This document shows, one piece after another, positions 1 to 10,399 of a DNA stretch of 64,000 bases. Position numbers and translations under genes: made by a program. Under the pieces are notes generated by a model. That model did no database searches, was not told where the DNA came from, and saw only the letters and a list, made by a program, of their open reading frames with translations. Source of the DNA: Rutidosis leptorrhynchoides (Eukaryota > Streptophyta > Magnoliopsida > Asterales > Asteraceae); assembly GCF_046630445.1 (NCBI RefSeq), contig NC_092340.1, positions 38,812,501-38,876,500 on the forward strand. Direction: 5' to 3'. How positions within the stretch are numbered: position 1 is the stretch's first letter; the number at the start of each line of letters is the position of its first letter.

Positions 1-2865
1 TGAATACTAGCTAAAGACCTACGTATAGTTTACAACTACACTTATCATTTACCCCATATATCGTATACACTTGTTCGAGTGTACTTGTAGTTAGAAGTAA
101 ATGCACCGCAGTTATAGTAGGGTGAGGTTTGCCTAACCTAACGGATCCGTCCATCTAAATCGTGCCTACCCGAAGGTAATTAAAGTATTCAAGCTAGGGG
201 CTTTGTGAATAATAACTCAACATGTATAATAGTACTCATGTCAAAAGTAAAAGCATATGTAATAACGTAATGTAACCAGCGTGTATTCTCATCCCAGAAA
301 ATATGTAAAAAGCGGGACTGTAGACTCACAATGTATAATAATGGTCGATTCTCAAATTCATGTCCGGTTTCAATAGCGAGAGTTCCGTATGCGTCCTAAG
401 GTAAATGAGGATGGTCAATGTCTATATAAGTACCTAAATATAGAAGTCAATTCATAAATGTGTCATCATTATGCTTGTAATCGTGTTCGAGTGTTACTTT
501 TAATTAAGTAGTTAGTAGTAAGTGTTCAAAAGTGGACTGATTTGGAAGTCAGTTTTATTTTGGCCAAATCTCGTAGAATATTAAGAGTTAGAAAACCATT
601 CAAATACAGAGATGTAGCTTATTGAGTTAGCTTTACAACACATATAGCCACACCCACTAATTCCAAGCAAAACCACTCAAAAATAGTGAACTTTTCTGTA
701 GTGGTCAGAATGTGTGATGGTTGGTGAACTCAACTTGCTCGGTGCATAAAAATCAAATGACAGACTTAATTCATACAAATCCAAAGCCAAGAGCTGTCTA
801 ACATCTGGAATTAAGTCATATCCAAGGCACATGACTCAAGTGTTTACCAAATGTTTCAGAATGCAAACTCTTAACATGCATGGTTTCAATAATCAAAATC
901 AAACAACAAAACACGAAGATTGACCATCGGGAGAGCACAACTCAAATGTCTCATATCTTCATGTAACATATCCACCTCTGAGATTTAGATTATTTAATTG
1001 ACATTAAAAGTCATTTGAACAATAATCTTAGATTAGGCTTGTTAGTCATGTTTTATTGGCGATGAAACATCAAACGTTTCAGCACAACAAAACCCGAGAC
1101 ATTGACTAAACTATCTTTGTAAAACATACTTAAATACCAAATGTAGGAACCATGATTGTTCCAGAAGTGATGAATATATAAATAGACATTAGGAAACTTT
1201 TAAACTCATCAAACGATGACATTAAGGTCACCTAACACACGGAATTAAAAAAAAAATAAGATTTTCGGTTCAGCATTTCAACAATACCAAACATGAATGT
1301 CATTTTATTTTGGGCATAACTCTCACCTCATTTCACCATTGAAGGTGATTCAAGTTGGAGGTTTTAGGTCATTGAGTATTATACTCAATTAACATGCATG
1401 TTTGGTCAGAAGACCAACACAAAAATGTCAAGTACACCATCTTTAGCTGATGGTCAGAAATCCAAATAGCAGAACATGCAAAATGTTGTCAACAAGATGA
1501 GACACTTCTACTCATCATCCATGCGTATATCTTACATTAAAAGAAAGGTATTAGACTATATTTTAACATGGAGAAAAACCTTATACTCAAAAGTTAAATT
1601 TTCAAGTAGTTATAGCTATTTATATCTCGGACTTGAAATCTGAGAATTTTTCAGCAACAAACAAAACGATTACTAGTTTTGTTTAGCCATATCTCTCATC
1701 TCCTTTCACCAATGAAGGTGGTTCAAGTTGGAGATATTAGGTCATTGAGATATATTGCTAAAATAAAAGTCATATGTGACTGTAAGTATTCATAAAAATC
1801 GAAAACATGCAAGTACCATTCGGAGGTCAGAAATTCTTTCAGCAAGACATGCATTTTTGTTTCAAGAAGATGAGGTACTTATACTCATCATCTATACATG
1901 GTTCTTATATGGATAGAAAGGTATTGAACTGTAATTTAACATAATGAAAAGCTTTTAACTCAAAAGTTAATTTTTCAAATGATTATAGCTGTTGCAAATT
2001 CAGATTCACTGCTGGAAATTTTCAGCAAGCAACATGCAAGCAATGCATGTGTAATTCAACACTCTTACAAGCATAATATGATATATGTAAGTTAATTAAT
2101 GATGAAATTAGTTGTATTAGAGTTTACTTACAGCTTAAGAGCTTAAATTTCAAGGCTTTAATGTGTGCTTGTAGAAATGCAAGTAGGAATGAAGATAGTG
2201 TTGTGTTCTTGATTCAAGTTTGGAAAATGGATGAAGATTATGTTGTGGATGGTTTTAGTGGTGGATAATGGCTGAGTTCTAGTGTTATTGATGGAAGAAA
2301 CAACTAGAGAGCATGTGAGTAAGAGAGCATGTGTGTGTGTGGTTGAATGAAGAGAAAAGATGCATGCTAGAAGTCTTAATCAAGAAAATTGTGCAAGTGT
2401 GCACATGAGGAAGGGTGGAGGCAGACATAATGGAGTGAGAGGGAATATTTTATTTGTTTTTATTGAATAATATTGTAGGACATCAAAATACGAACGTCTG
2501 GGCTTTTGAATCACCTCATTTCGAGTCCGTATGATTGAGATATGCTAAAAATAGCGCAACCGGAGATTCTAAGCTAGGGATTTCTAATTAATTGAAGTCA
2601 TCATATGAATGAATATAAAATTAATTCAATTAATTGTCGAACATTTCGTAAGTCATGAAATGACATTTTCGAGTTTTCACTAACTGAGGCATTTTCTGAA
2701 ATTTTCGAATACTTCTAAACCGAAGCATATAAACACGTAATATGTAACACATATTAAAATACTATGTTGTATAAGTTCATACAAGGATTCTGAACATGAA
2801 AAATCCCGGATTTCAAGTAACAGTCGTTAAATATTTAACAGAAAAAGTTGGGTTGTTATAAGTTG
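1..2865 (-). mobile_element. Reverse-oriented LTR fragment of a Ty3/gypsy chromovirus
   Basis: Read on the minus strand this begins TATAACAACCC at 2865, the same start as the 3' LTR of element G at 5375. It later shows the modules found in every other LTR here: a donor-like GTGAGT with 'GTCCCGC' (about 300-335), 'GGGATGAGAATACA', and a CAAACCTCACC block (about 120-140). The 3' end of the LTR lies left of the window. It abuts G's gag in the opposite orientation with no PPT or PBS at the junction, so it is a solo LTR or a truncated end. No coding sequence of note. I cannot see a target duplication because one end is missing. Confidence 0.7.
1310..1980. repeat. Diverged internal tandem duplication in the LTR
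   Basis: Two roughly 300 bp blocks about 370 bp apart share long stretches. Examples are 'CACCATTGAAGGTGATTCAA' at about 1336 versus 'CACCAATGAAGGTGGTTCAA' at about 1706, followed in both by GGTCATTGAG, and later the pair 'ACTCATCATCCATGCG'/'ACTCATCATCTATACA'. The copies are clearly diverged, so the duplication is old. Confidence 0.7.
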
Positions 2866-3731
2866 ACTCGTTGGTTCGAAAAACTCGAATCAATCTTTCG
2901 CATCTGTAACTGCGCGGAGGTTGACCGAGTAAAGTTTGCCACTCATACAGTAAGTGGTCTTGCTTTGACTTGGTGGAACGCTTATGGGTAAACTGTAGGG
3001 CTAGATGCTACTAATGCTATTCCATGGGTCGTTGTGAAAAGAATGATGACTGATAAGTTTTGCCCAAGGAACCAAATCCAAAAGCTAGAAGTAGAGTTTT
3101 GGGAATTGAAGGTCAATGGTACCAATATTGAAGCTTATACCAACAGGTTTATAGAGTTGGTTTCATTGTGCCCGAACATGGTGCCCACTGAACAAAAGAA
3201 GATCGAGTGATACATAGAAGGTCTTCCTGATGAGATTCAAGGAAATGTTATTGCTGCTGGTAAAGAGACCTTAGATGCAGTGATCCTTACTTGAAGATGG
3301 CTAAGAGGAGAAAGGCCGCGGTTAATAAATAAGCCGAGGCTAAGACTAGTGAAGGCAAAAGGAAATTTGAGCCTACTCAGGAATCAAACCAATGTTCAAA
3401 TAAGAAAGTTGCCGAAAATTCAAGAAGAGGTTATTCTGGGAAACAACCTTATTGTAAGCGTTGTGAGAGACACCATTCTGGGTGGTGCAAGGCTGAGTGT
3501 ACCAAGTGTAAGAAGATTGGTCATATAGCCAAGACTTGTAGGGTTGCAGTTCCTTCGACTGGTACACCTGTAACAAAAGCCAACGCAACCGTTCCTACAT
3601 GCTATGGCTGTGGAGAAATAGGGCATTTTTGCAACCAGTGTCCAAAGAAAAAGGATAACATGGAAAATGCCAAAAGCCGAGCGTTTATGATAACTGCCGA
3701 GGAAGCTAGGGATGATGACAAAGAAGGATGA
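2866..3731 (+). pseudogene. gag pseudogene of element G (capsid and zinc knuckles)
   Basis: Structural Gag protein that would package the element's RNA. Translation gives a Retrotrans_gag-type core (LTRWFEKLESIF, then LTWWNAYG, then a proline-poor helix region to VSLCPNM), followed by a basic linker and CCHC knuckles: CKRCERHHSGWC, CTKCKKIGHIAKTC and CYGCGEIGHFCNQC (about 3450-3650). In-frame stops occur at about 2992, 3208, 3290 and 3330. The N-terminus is missing because the reverse LTR begins at 2865. It ends in the linker to the protease (EEARDDD), after which the protease is lost. Confidence 0.8.
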
Positions 3732-4145
3732 AGAGGCACAATGAAGAGTTTTTGACAACTACAAGAGTCATAGTGTCCTTTATGTTACTATTTAGTACTG
3801 TTATATTTTGGAAGTTTTCGTTAAGTTTCTGTAATACTCTGGTTATTTTATTTTAAATGAATGAATGATGTTACTTTTCTTTTCTTTCATTTTCCATTGA
3901 ATCATTCACCTCGAAGAAGATGAATATTGACTAGATGACATAGTAGTAACTTTATGGAGTGATAAAAGTATGACTTAGTATAATATAATGACGCTTGATC
4001 AACGTAGTTATACTATGATAAGTCATGCAGAAATTCTAATGGATCATGATGGAAATAAGGTCTGATCAACCGTAGGACCATTTTGAATCGTTACATAATC
4101 CTTATCTTTATATTGTCAACTAAAAATATCAACCCTAGATATTAT

Positions 4146-4850
4146 ATTATCCTTCACTTGTAAATTATCCACACCCGGTGCTGCACCTATTGCATAGGTA
4201 CCATACCGCTTAGCTCCATCCGAAATGAAGGAATTATCCAATCAACTACAAGGATTTTTGGAGAAAGGTTTCATTCGTCCTAGCTTATCTCCGTGGGGAG
4301 CACCCATTCTTTTCATTAAGAAGAAAGATGGCACGTTGAGAATGTGTATTGATTACCGACAACTCAACAAGCTAACCATCAAGAATCGTTATCCACTCCT
4401 GCGTATTGATGACCTGTTTGACCAACTGCAAGGGTCAAGTATTCATTTATTGATCTTAGGTTGGGTTATCATCAATTGAGAGTCAAGGAAGCTGATGTTC
4501 CTAAGACTACTTTCCGAACTCGTTATGGACACTATGAGTTTCTTGCCATGCCTTTTGGTTTAACCAATGCTCCTGCTGTATTCATGGATCTTATGAACCA
4601 TGCATGCAAACCTTATATTGATAAATTCGTGATCGTTTTCATTGATGACATCTTAATCTATTCCAAGAGCGAAAAAGAGCATGAGCAACATCTGCGATTG
4701 ATTCTAGAGCTCTTAAAGAAGGAACAACTGTATGCCAAGTTTTTCCAAGTGTGAACTTTGGCTGTGAACCGTACAATTTCTTGGACATGTAGTTAATAGT
4801 GAAGGAATACATGTTGATCCTATAAAAATCACCGCTATTCATAAATATTC
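4146..4850 (+). pseudogene. Reverse transcriptase pseudogene of element G
   Basis: Encodes most of a Ty3/gypsy RT. Visible motifs are [50 protein letters not shown] and, after a frameshift near 4440-4460, [26 protein letters not shown] (in part), [15 protein letters not shown] and the catalytic FIDD box at 4638-4649. It continues as QFLGHVV..EGIHVDP with stops at about 4753, 4774 and 4792. The RNase H domain that should follow is absent: the sequence jumps to the integrase zinc region. The preserved catalytic box alone does not make it active. Confidence 0.85.
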
Positions 4851-4861
4851 GAGAACTAGTC

Positions 4862-4975
4862 TTGGATGCAGTACATAAGACTAGATGTTCTATTCACCCA
4901 GGCTCTAGTAAAATGTATCACGATGTGAAGAAGTTTTATTGGAGGCCTCATACGGACAAAAATATAGATCCCCAC
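4862..4975 (+). pseudogene. Integrase zinc-binding fragment of element G
   Basis: Short remnant reading TRCSIHPGSSKMYHDVKKFYW in pieces across two frames (about 4875-4945). It resembles the HHCC zinc-binding region in element D ([20 protein letters not shown]). Only about 35 residues remain and the CxxC half is gone. It shows that the element lost RNase H and the integrase core by separate deletions on either side. Confidence 0.6.
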
Positions 4976-5045
4976 TGCAATTAAGTGTAAACTTTGTTTT
5001 AACAAAACATTGACCGAACGGTAATTTTTAGTCAACACTCCCTGT

Positions 5046-5422
5046 TAATTAAAGTTCATACATTTCACATCTCGAATCTCAAAAAGTGTCTTGCTGATGA
5101 CACACTTGTTATTCCATTGGATGATATCCGCATTGATGATAATATGCATACCGTTGAAGAATTTATAGAGGTTATGGATTGTGAGGTTAAAGGCTTGAAG
5201 CAAAGCACTATACCTATTGTTAAGATCTGTTGGAATTCACGAAGAGGCCCCGAGTATACCTGGGAACGTGAAGACCAAATGAAGCAGAAATATCCCCATC
5301 TCTTCTCAACTGCTGATGCATCCGAGAAGTCCATCCAAAACTTCGGGATGAAGTTTAAATTAATGGGGAGATACTATAACAACCCTCACTTTTCCATTCT
5401 GAATTTACCAAATTGCCCTTAG
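5046..5422 (+). pseudogene. Chromodomain-bearing pol C-terminus of element G
   Basis: Open frame reading FHISNLKKCLADDTLVIPL, then IRIDDNMHTVEEFIEVMD, then IVKICWNSRRGPEYTWERED and KYPHLF. This matches element D's pol C-terminus ([10 protein letters not shown]... [18 protein letters not shown]... KYPHLF). Chromodomains at this position define chromoviruses and are thought to steer integration to particular chromatin. The frame runs on as NFGMKFKLMGR, overlapping the polypurine tract, and its last codons lie inside the LTR. The integrase core that should precede it is deleted. Confidence 0.8.
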
Positions 5423-5727
5423 GATTTCATTGTCATATTCTGTGTATTAGCATTAGGGTTGTTATTCAGATGTAATAAGTGCCCGAGTAATTAAAACGAT
5501 CTCTAAATTAATGCTTGTAATTAATAACCTAAAACCTCAACATCAGATATTAATTAAAACCCTAATCTTGTAAACCCTAACCCTAATACTAAATTAATAA
5601 TATAAACTATATGTAATAAATTAAATGTGACTTTTATATGAATTAAACTAAATTAGAACTAAAGTAAATATTAATAAAAGACATGGACTAGTAAATAAAT
5701 AAAAGGTATTTTAAATAAATGTAAACT

Positions 5728-5836
<109 letters not shown>

Positions 5837-7313
5837 GACTTAATTGCCGAAATAAAAAAATATAAATAATTATATAAATTATGTTTGGTTCGGTTTATAA
5901 AAAAAAAAAAAAAAAAAAGGAAGACTTGATCTTTAAGTAATTAGATTGTGTTTAGGATTCTAAAAAGCTCAAAATATAAATGCCTCATGTTATCTCATAA
6001 TGTGCATCACAATTTCAACTCAAAAACCCTCCCATCCTTGTGCTGTTAGTCGATAGTTTCCTGCACTCCAAACAGCCCACAATCGACTTCCAATCACCAT
6101 CCAAAACAGCCCCTTTTCTGCTGTATTTAGTCGACCACAACAGCCTTTTCTGCAGCCTTTTTGTAGTCGACAACCGTCACACGAACACACATCCCTGCTG
6201 CATTTTTACAGCCCATTCGCCACCCCTTCTGCAGGCCAAACAGTCGCCCAAAAGTCCCCCACTGCAGTCGCTACTTTTGCTATTTTCCTGCTACATTTTC
6301 GTGACCCAAACAGCCCCATAATCGATCATTGTTGCTGCATTTTTTTCTGCTGCTGCTGTTTCTGTCGTGACCAAATAAGGTCCAAAACCCATCTGTTTTG
6401 GGTCACACTTGCTGCTGATTTTCAGTTTCTGTTTCGGGTTAAAATCACCATCTTTTCTTGGTCTTAAAGCATCATAAGGTATACCTAAAACCCTAGCTAA
6501 ATGATACTTATTAATTTATTTACTTTAAGTATTATGTTGATTAATTATGAATTAATCATGGTGTTAGTTAATAAAAGAAATAATATGAATGATGATCATG
6601 AAGATAGATAAATAAATGGTTAAAAGTATTATGGATATTAATTAATTAATGATAATTAATAAGTAAGGTTGTTGAATATGATTTTGATTAATAGATAATG
6701 TATTATGATTAAGATTGTTCTTGTTAATATAATTATGACGGTTAAGAATGGTGAACATGATTAAAAGATAAAAGATTATGAATAAGGTTAAAGTTAAAAT
6801 GAAAGATTATGTTTATAATTAATAAGAATATGTATTATGAATAATGATGCATGAATAATTATAAAAATATAAAGCTAGTTAAGAAGATAAAGATTATGAA
6901 TATGAATTGATTATGATTTTATGTGTTAATGATTAATGAGATAATGATGATTTAAATGTTTAAGATTATGAATGTGAATAATTAACATAATTCATGATTA
7001 TGATAAATAGGTTATGATTTTATGTACATGAAAGGATTAGTGTTAATATATTAAAAAGGATTAGTAAATAATAATGATAATAATACACGTCCATGCATGC
7101 ATGCATGCATGCGTACGTATGTACATGTATATGTTGTAGATATATACGAGTGTATATATGTATATATCCATGTGTGAATATGTATGTATATGTACGTGTG
7201 TATGTATGTAGGAGCATGTGTATATGTATTATGTATATAATACAAGAAATTTCAATAAGATGATAAGTAAATATATGTATATATATGTACCACCTTTAAA
7301 CTAATGTATATGT

Positions 7314-7315
<2 letters not shown>

Positions 7316-7409
<94 letters not shown>

Positions 7410-7410
7410 T

Positions 7411-7498
<88 letters not shown>

Positions 7499-7614
7499 CA
7501 CATATAATGGTAAGATTACATAATAGTTGATTGATTAAAGAATATTATTATTATTATTATAACTTGTAAACCTATCTATATGGTAACACTTAAAGTACAC
7601 TAAGTATATTATCA

Positions 7615-7701
<87 letters not shown>
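7316..7701. repeat. Two long (AT)n tracts (7316-7496 and 7616-7701)
   Basis: The first tract is interrupted by 'ACATATATATACATACA' near 7402-7420. Tyr/Ile reading frames across it are products of the repeat and not genes. Confidence 0.97.
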
Positions 7702-7707
<6 letters not shown>

Positions 7708-9061
7708 TAAATACATTAATAATTTGTTATGTGTATACACCTATAACGTGAAGGTTATAATTAAAGATAACGTACAAAGACTACAAACATCACCACTACT
7801 TGTGGACTAGGGTGGTCCTTGTTGCCTTATGGGAACCGCTTGTGGATTTCGAATGCCATGACTTAGATTCTGGTCAAGAATCCTGGGCGCCCGGTAACAA
7901 CAGATCATTCGAGTGACTTGCATGATAGCAACGAAGTTTGGGCGAGATTGTACAACATCTTTATGAAGAATTATAACCCGAACATACTAAAATTAGAAAC
8001 TTGATATAAGTGGAAGCTTTTCATAAATAGTAGGTTCCCAAAAATAGAAACTTTTAAGAAATAGGAACTTTTCTTGAGAACCGTCACTATTAATATAGTT
8101 GCTATATTAATAAACTAACTTTATGTTTGTTAGACATTAACTAATTAAAGATTATATCTCTAGGTTGAGATCTCCGATTACATACTCTGTTCATACTATT
8201 TGCGTGGAATCTTACTTGCTTCTAAGGTGAACTTCATAGCCCATCTTTTTACTATTTATTAACTGTTTTACAACTTTTGGGGTGAGACACATACTTGCTT
8301 TTAAATGATTTACAATTTAGACACAAGTACCTAAACTATTTGGTATGCAACTTCGTAAGACTTTTGTTAACTTGTATTGATTATATCTTTACATGCAAAT
8401 CCCCGCCATAATATCGTTAATTGCTGGAATTGAAATATTGCAAGCTTAATTATTGTGAGTAGGCCTATTGAGAGTGACGTCTCTACCCATTGGCGTGATC
8501 ATCAATGGGGTACATAATAATGATTGCCGACACCCGTACAGTGTCAGGGGTTAATGTTTAGTTCGATATTACAACTCATGGCATATTGAATATTTTGAAC
8601 TAAATCTTGTGGTCTAAAACTTATTATGATTGTTAAACCTATGATGTTCACTCAACCATTGTGTTGACATTTTAAGCATGTTTGTCTCAGGTGAAGATTA
8701 GCTTGTGTGTTGCCCTATGATGCATAGTTAGCTGTTGCATTGGAGTCCACATATTAGACTTATCATTTGTTATTTACATATGAATTTCATTATGTAAAAC
8801 ATTATTATGTTTCCGCTGCAAATTCAAATTTTGTTATAAAACATCTCATTTAGAGTCGTTCTCGTTTATACATACTTGTGTTGTGAAATTGTGAAGCTGA
8901 GGTGGAAAGCTGAGGTGGTGTTTTATTTTTCTTTTTTCTGTTTTATTTAATTTTATTTATATTATCTATATTATTATATGATTATATTTATTTTTTTAAA
9001 AATATTTTTAAACTCTAACTGCTATATTTATAACCGTTTTTTTTAAACGGCTAGTTTTTTA

Positions 9062-9072
9062 CCCTATATATA
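9062..9072 (+). promoter_or_regulatory. TATA-box candidate for the 9150 reading frame
   Basis: CCTATATATAC lies about 85 bp upstream of ATG 9150 and is followed by a CT/CA-rich leader (CTCTTCTCAAATC, ACACACACTTC) typical of plant 5' untranslated regions. Position and composition are the only evidence. Confidence 0.5.
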
Positions 9073-9149
9073 CAACCACTCTTCTCAAATCATAAACACA
9101 CACTTCATCTCTTCTAAAACTCTCAAACCATAAACACACACACTTCGAA

Positions 9150-9539
9150 ATGAGCCCGTTGAATGTTGTTGTTAAAGTTCACTACGGAGGTGAATTTGAT
9201 CGCGATTTGATGAATTATACCGAGTGTGAAACGCGAGATTATTACATGGATGTTCGTAAGTGTCTAAGTTATATGTGTTTGCTTGAGTTGCTACAACAAG
9301 ACATAATCTACCCCACTAAATAAATCCGGTTTTTCAAAATACCCAACGCTCCTGCCTCGCTACTAGAAGAAGATCACGATTGGTTTGGTGCGATTGGGCT
9401 AGCCTTGTTACGTAACCAACCAATTGACATTTACACCGAACGGATTGATGAAAGCTACGTCATTTTTGCAAGTGAAGATGAAGTTGTGCATGAATCTCAA
9501 CCGTGGCAGCAATACGATATTCGCGATTACGAAGATTGA
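9150..9539 (+). pseudogene. MULE-type PB1-like N-terminal protein fragment with one internal stop
   Basis: 129 sense codons from ATG 9150 to TGA 9537, broken once by TAA at 9321. The first half reads VVVKVHYGGEFDRD and then a Leu-rich segment (CLLELLQQDI). The second half reads KIPNAPASLLEEDHDWFGAI then PIDIYTERIDE. This order, a 'V.HGG.F' start followed by a short 'dd..v...l....i.vYve' segment, is that of the PB1-like N-terminal domain of plant Mutator-like transposase proteins. It ends in an acidic tail (QQYDIRDYED) with no zinc finger or DDE domain, so it is a solo N-terminal domain or a truncated copy. Similarity is by eye; it could be an unrelated small protein. Confidence 0.5.
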
Positions 9540-9712
9540 TGAATGTGTTTGTTGAAAATAGCCGTTAGGAATTAAAGTAATCGTTTTTAGGAACTAAGTT
9601 GTTTTTCTATTTATAAGAAATAATGTAATCGTTTTTAGGAATTATTATAATAAACGGCTATATTTTATGAAATACCAATCTATCATTACAACTAAACATG
9701 AATTACATTAAT

Positions 9713-9718
<6 letters not shown>

Positions 9719-9769
<51 letters not shown>

Positions 9770-9925
9770 AACAATACACAATTCCATTAAAGTGGAGTAT
9801 GAGGGAGGTTAGATTTAGACAGTCTTTCCTCTACCCTAGAGTAAAAGGGAAGTCATTCCTCCACCCACGGATACCTATCAGTCCGCGGGTAGAAGAAGTC
9901 GTCCCACCCTATACTTTCATTAATG
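9719..9925 (-). mobile_element. Probable 3' tail of a LINE/SINE with (TTG)n end
   Basis: On the minus strand a body containing 'GGGTAGAGGAAAGACTGTCT' and 'GAATGACTTCCCTTTTACTC' ends in a (TTG)n tail (plus strand (CAA)n, 9719-9770). Plant RTE-type LINEs and some SINEs end in TTG repeats, and this body resembles a common plant 3' tail. No LINE coding sequence is present. Family assignment is inference. Confidence 0.45.
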
Positions 9926-9947
9926 AAACTATAAAATACATAACAAA

Positions 9948-10399
9948 TTACTCATTATTATTAGCAGACCGAAAATAAGGTAATAAGTTCCAAACGTGCT
10001 CGGTTAAATCTGCCTCTAATTGTTGGTGAACTTGCTTGTCTCTTATTTCCTTAACCCTTGCATCTCGATCCCTCAAATCCCGTTCCAACCTTCGTGGTGG
10101 GTTCCTTTCTATCATTCTTTCTTCTCTCCTTCCAATAGCAAAACCGTTATTTTCTTGAATCATGTTATGTAATACAATACAAGCATACATATGTCTTCTA
10201 ATTTTGTTGAAGTCTTTAGATCTCGCCGGAGTCTTTAACATTGCAAATCTACCCTGTAATACTCCAAATGCACGCTCAATATCTTTCCTTGCACTTTCTT
10301 GAAAACATTTAAATTGTTTACGTGGTTCGTCAATTGGATTATGAGGAGCTTTTACCAACATGGCCCAATCTGGGTATATACCATCGCCTAGGTAATACC
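9948..10399 (-). pseudogene. PIF/Harbinger transposase C-terminal fragment
   Basis: The frame is open from the E junction at 10399 to the stop at 9948. It reads YYLGDGIYPDWA, then KQFKCFQESARKDIERAFGV, LQGRFAMLKTPAR, and IRRHMYACIVLHNMI. This is the C-terminal half of the DDE_Tnp_4 (HARBI1-like) nuclease: the GDGIYP segment holds a catalytic-region Asp and 'ERAFG' the final catalytic Glu. A charged tail rich in Arg/Asp follows. The N-terminal half would lie beyond element E, which interrupts it precisely at 10400. The ATG at 10361 is internal, not a start. Confidence 0.85.

Larger units (their letters stand above)
2866..5374 (+). mobile_element. Element G: decayed Ty3/gypsy (Tekay-like) internal region
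   Basis: Remnants in the order gag, RT, integrase zinc domain, chromodomain, with no RNase H and no integrase core. The region between gag and RT (about 3735-4145) is not coding; part of it (3978-4019 and flanks) matches the non-coding tail of elements NA1, A and B. The 5' end is cut off by the reverse LTR at 2865. The 3' end has a purine-rich tract (TTAATGGGGAGATA, about 5360-5373) directly before the LTR. Frameshifts, stops and deletions make it non-functional. Confidence 0.8.

Noticed and set aside
5570..5592. CCCTAACCCTAA, possible interstitial telomere
   Set aside because: Under two clean units and not the plant telomere phase over any length; chance in AT-rich LTR sequence.
6040..6321. 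93-codon frame, Ser/Pro/Leu-rich, in the 3' LTR of G
   Set aside because: Compositional product of a C-rich leader-like stretch; no motif and no counterpart in other LTRs.
7252..7503. Open frames of alternating Tyr and Ile
   Set aside because: Translation of an (AT)n microsatellite. No other coding sign. The same applies to 19334-19588 and 7020-7245.
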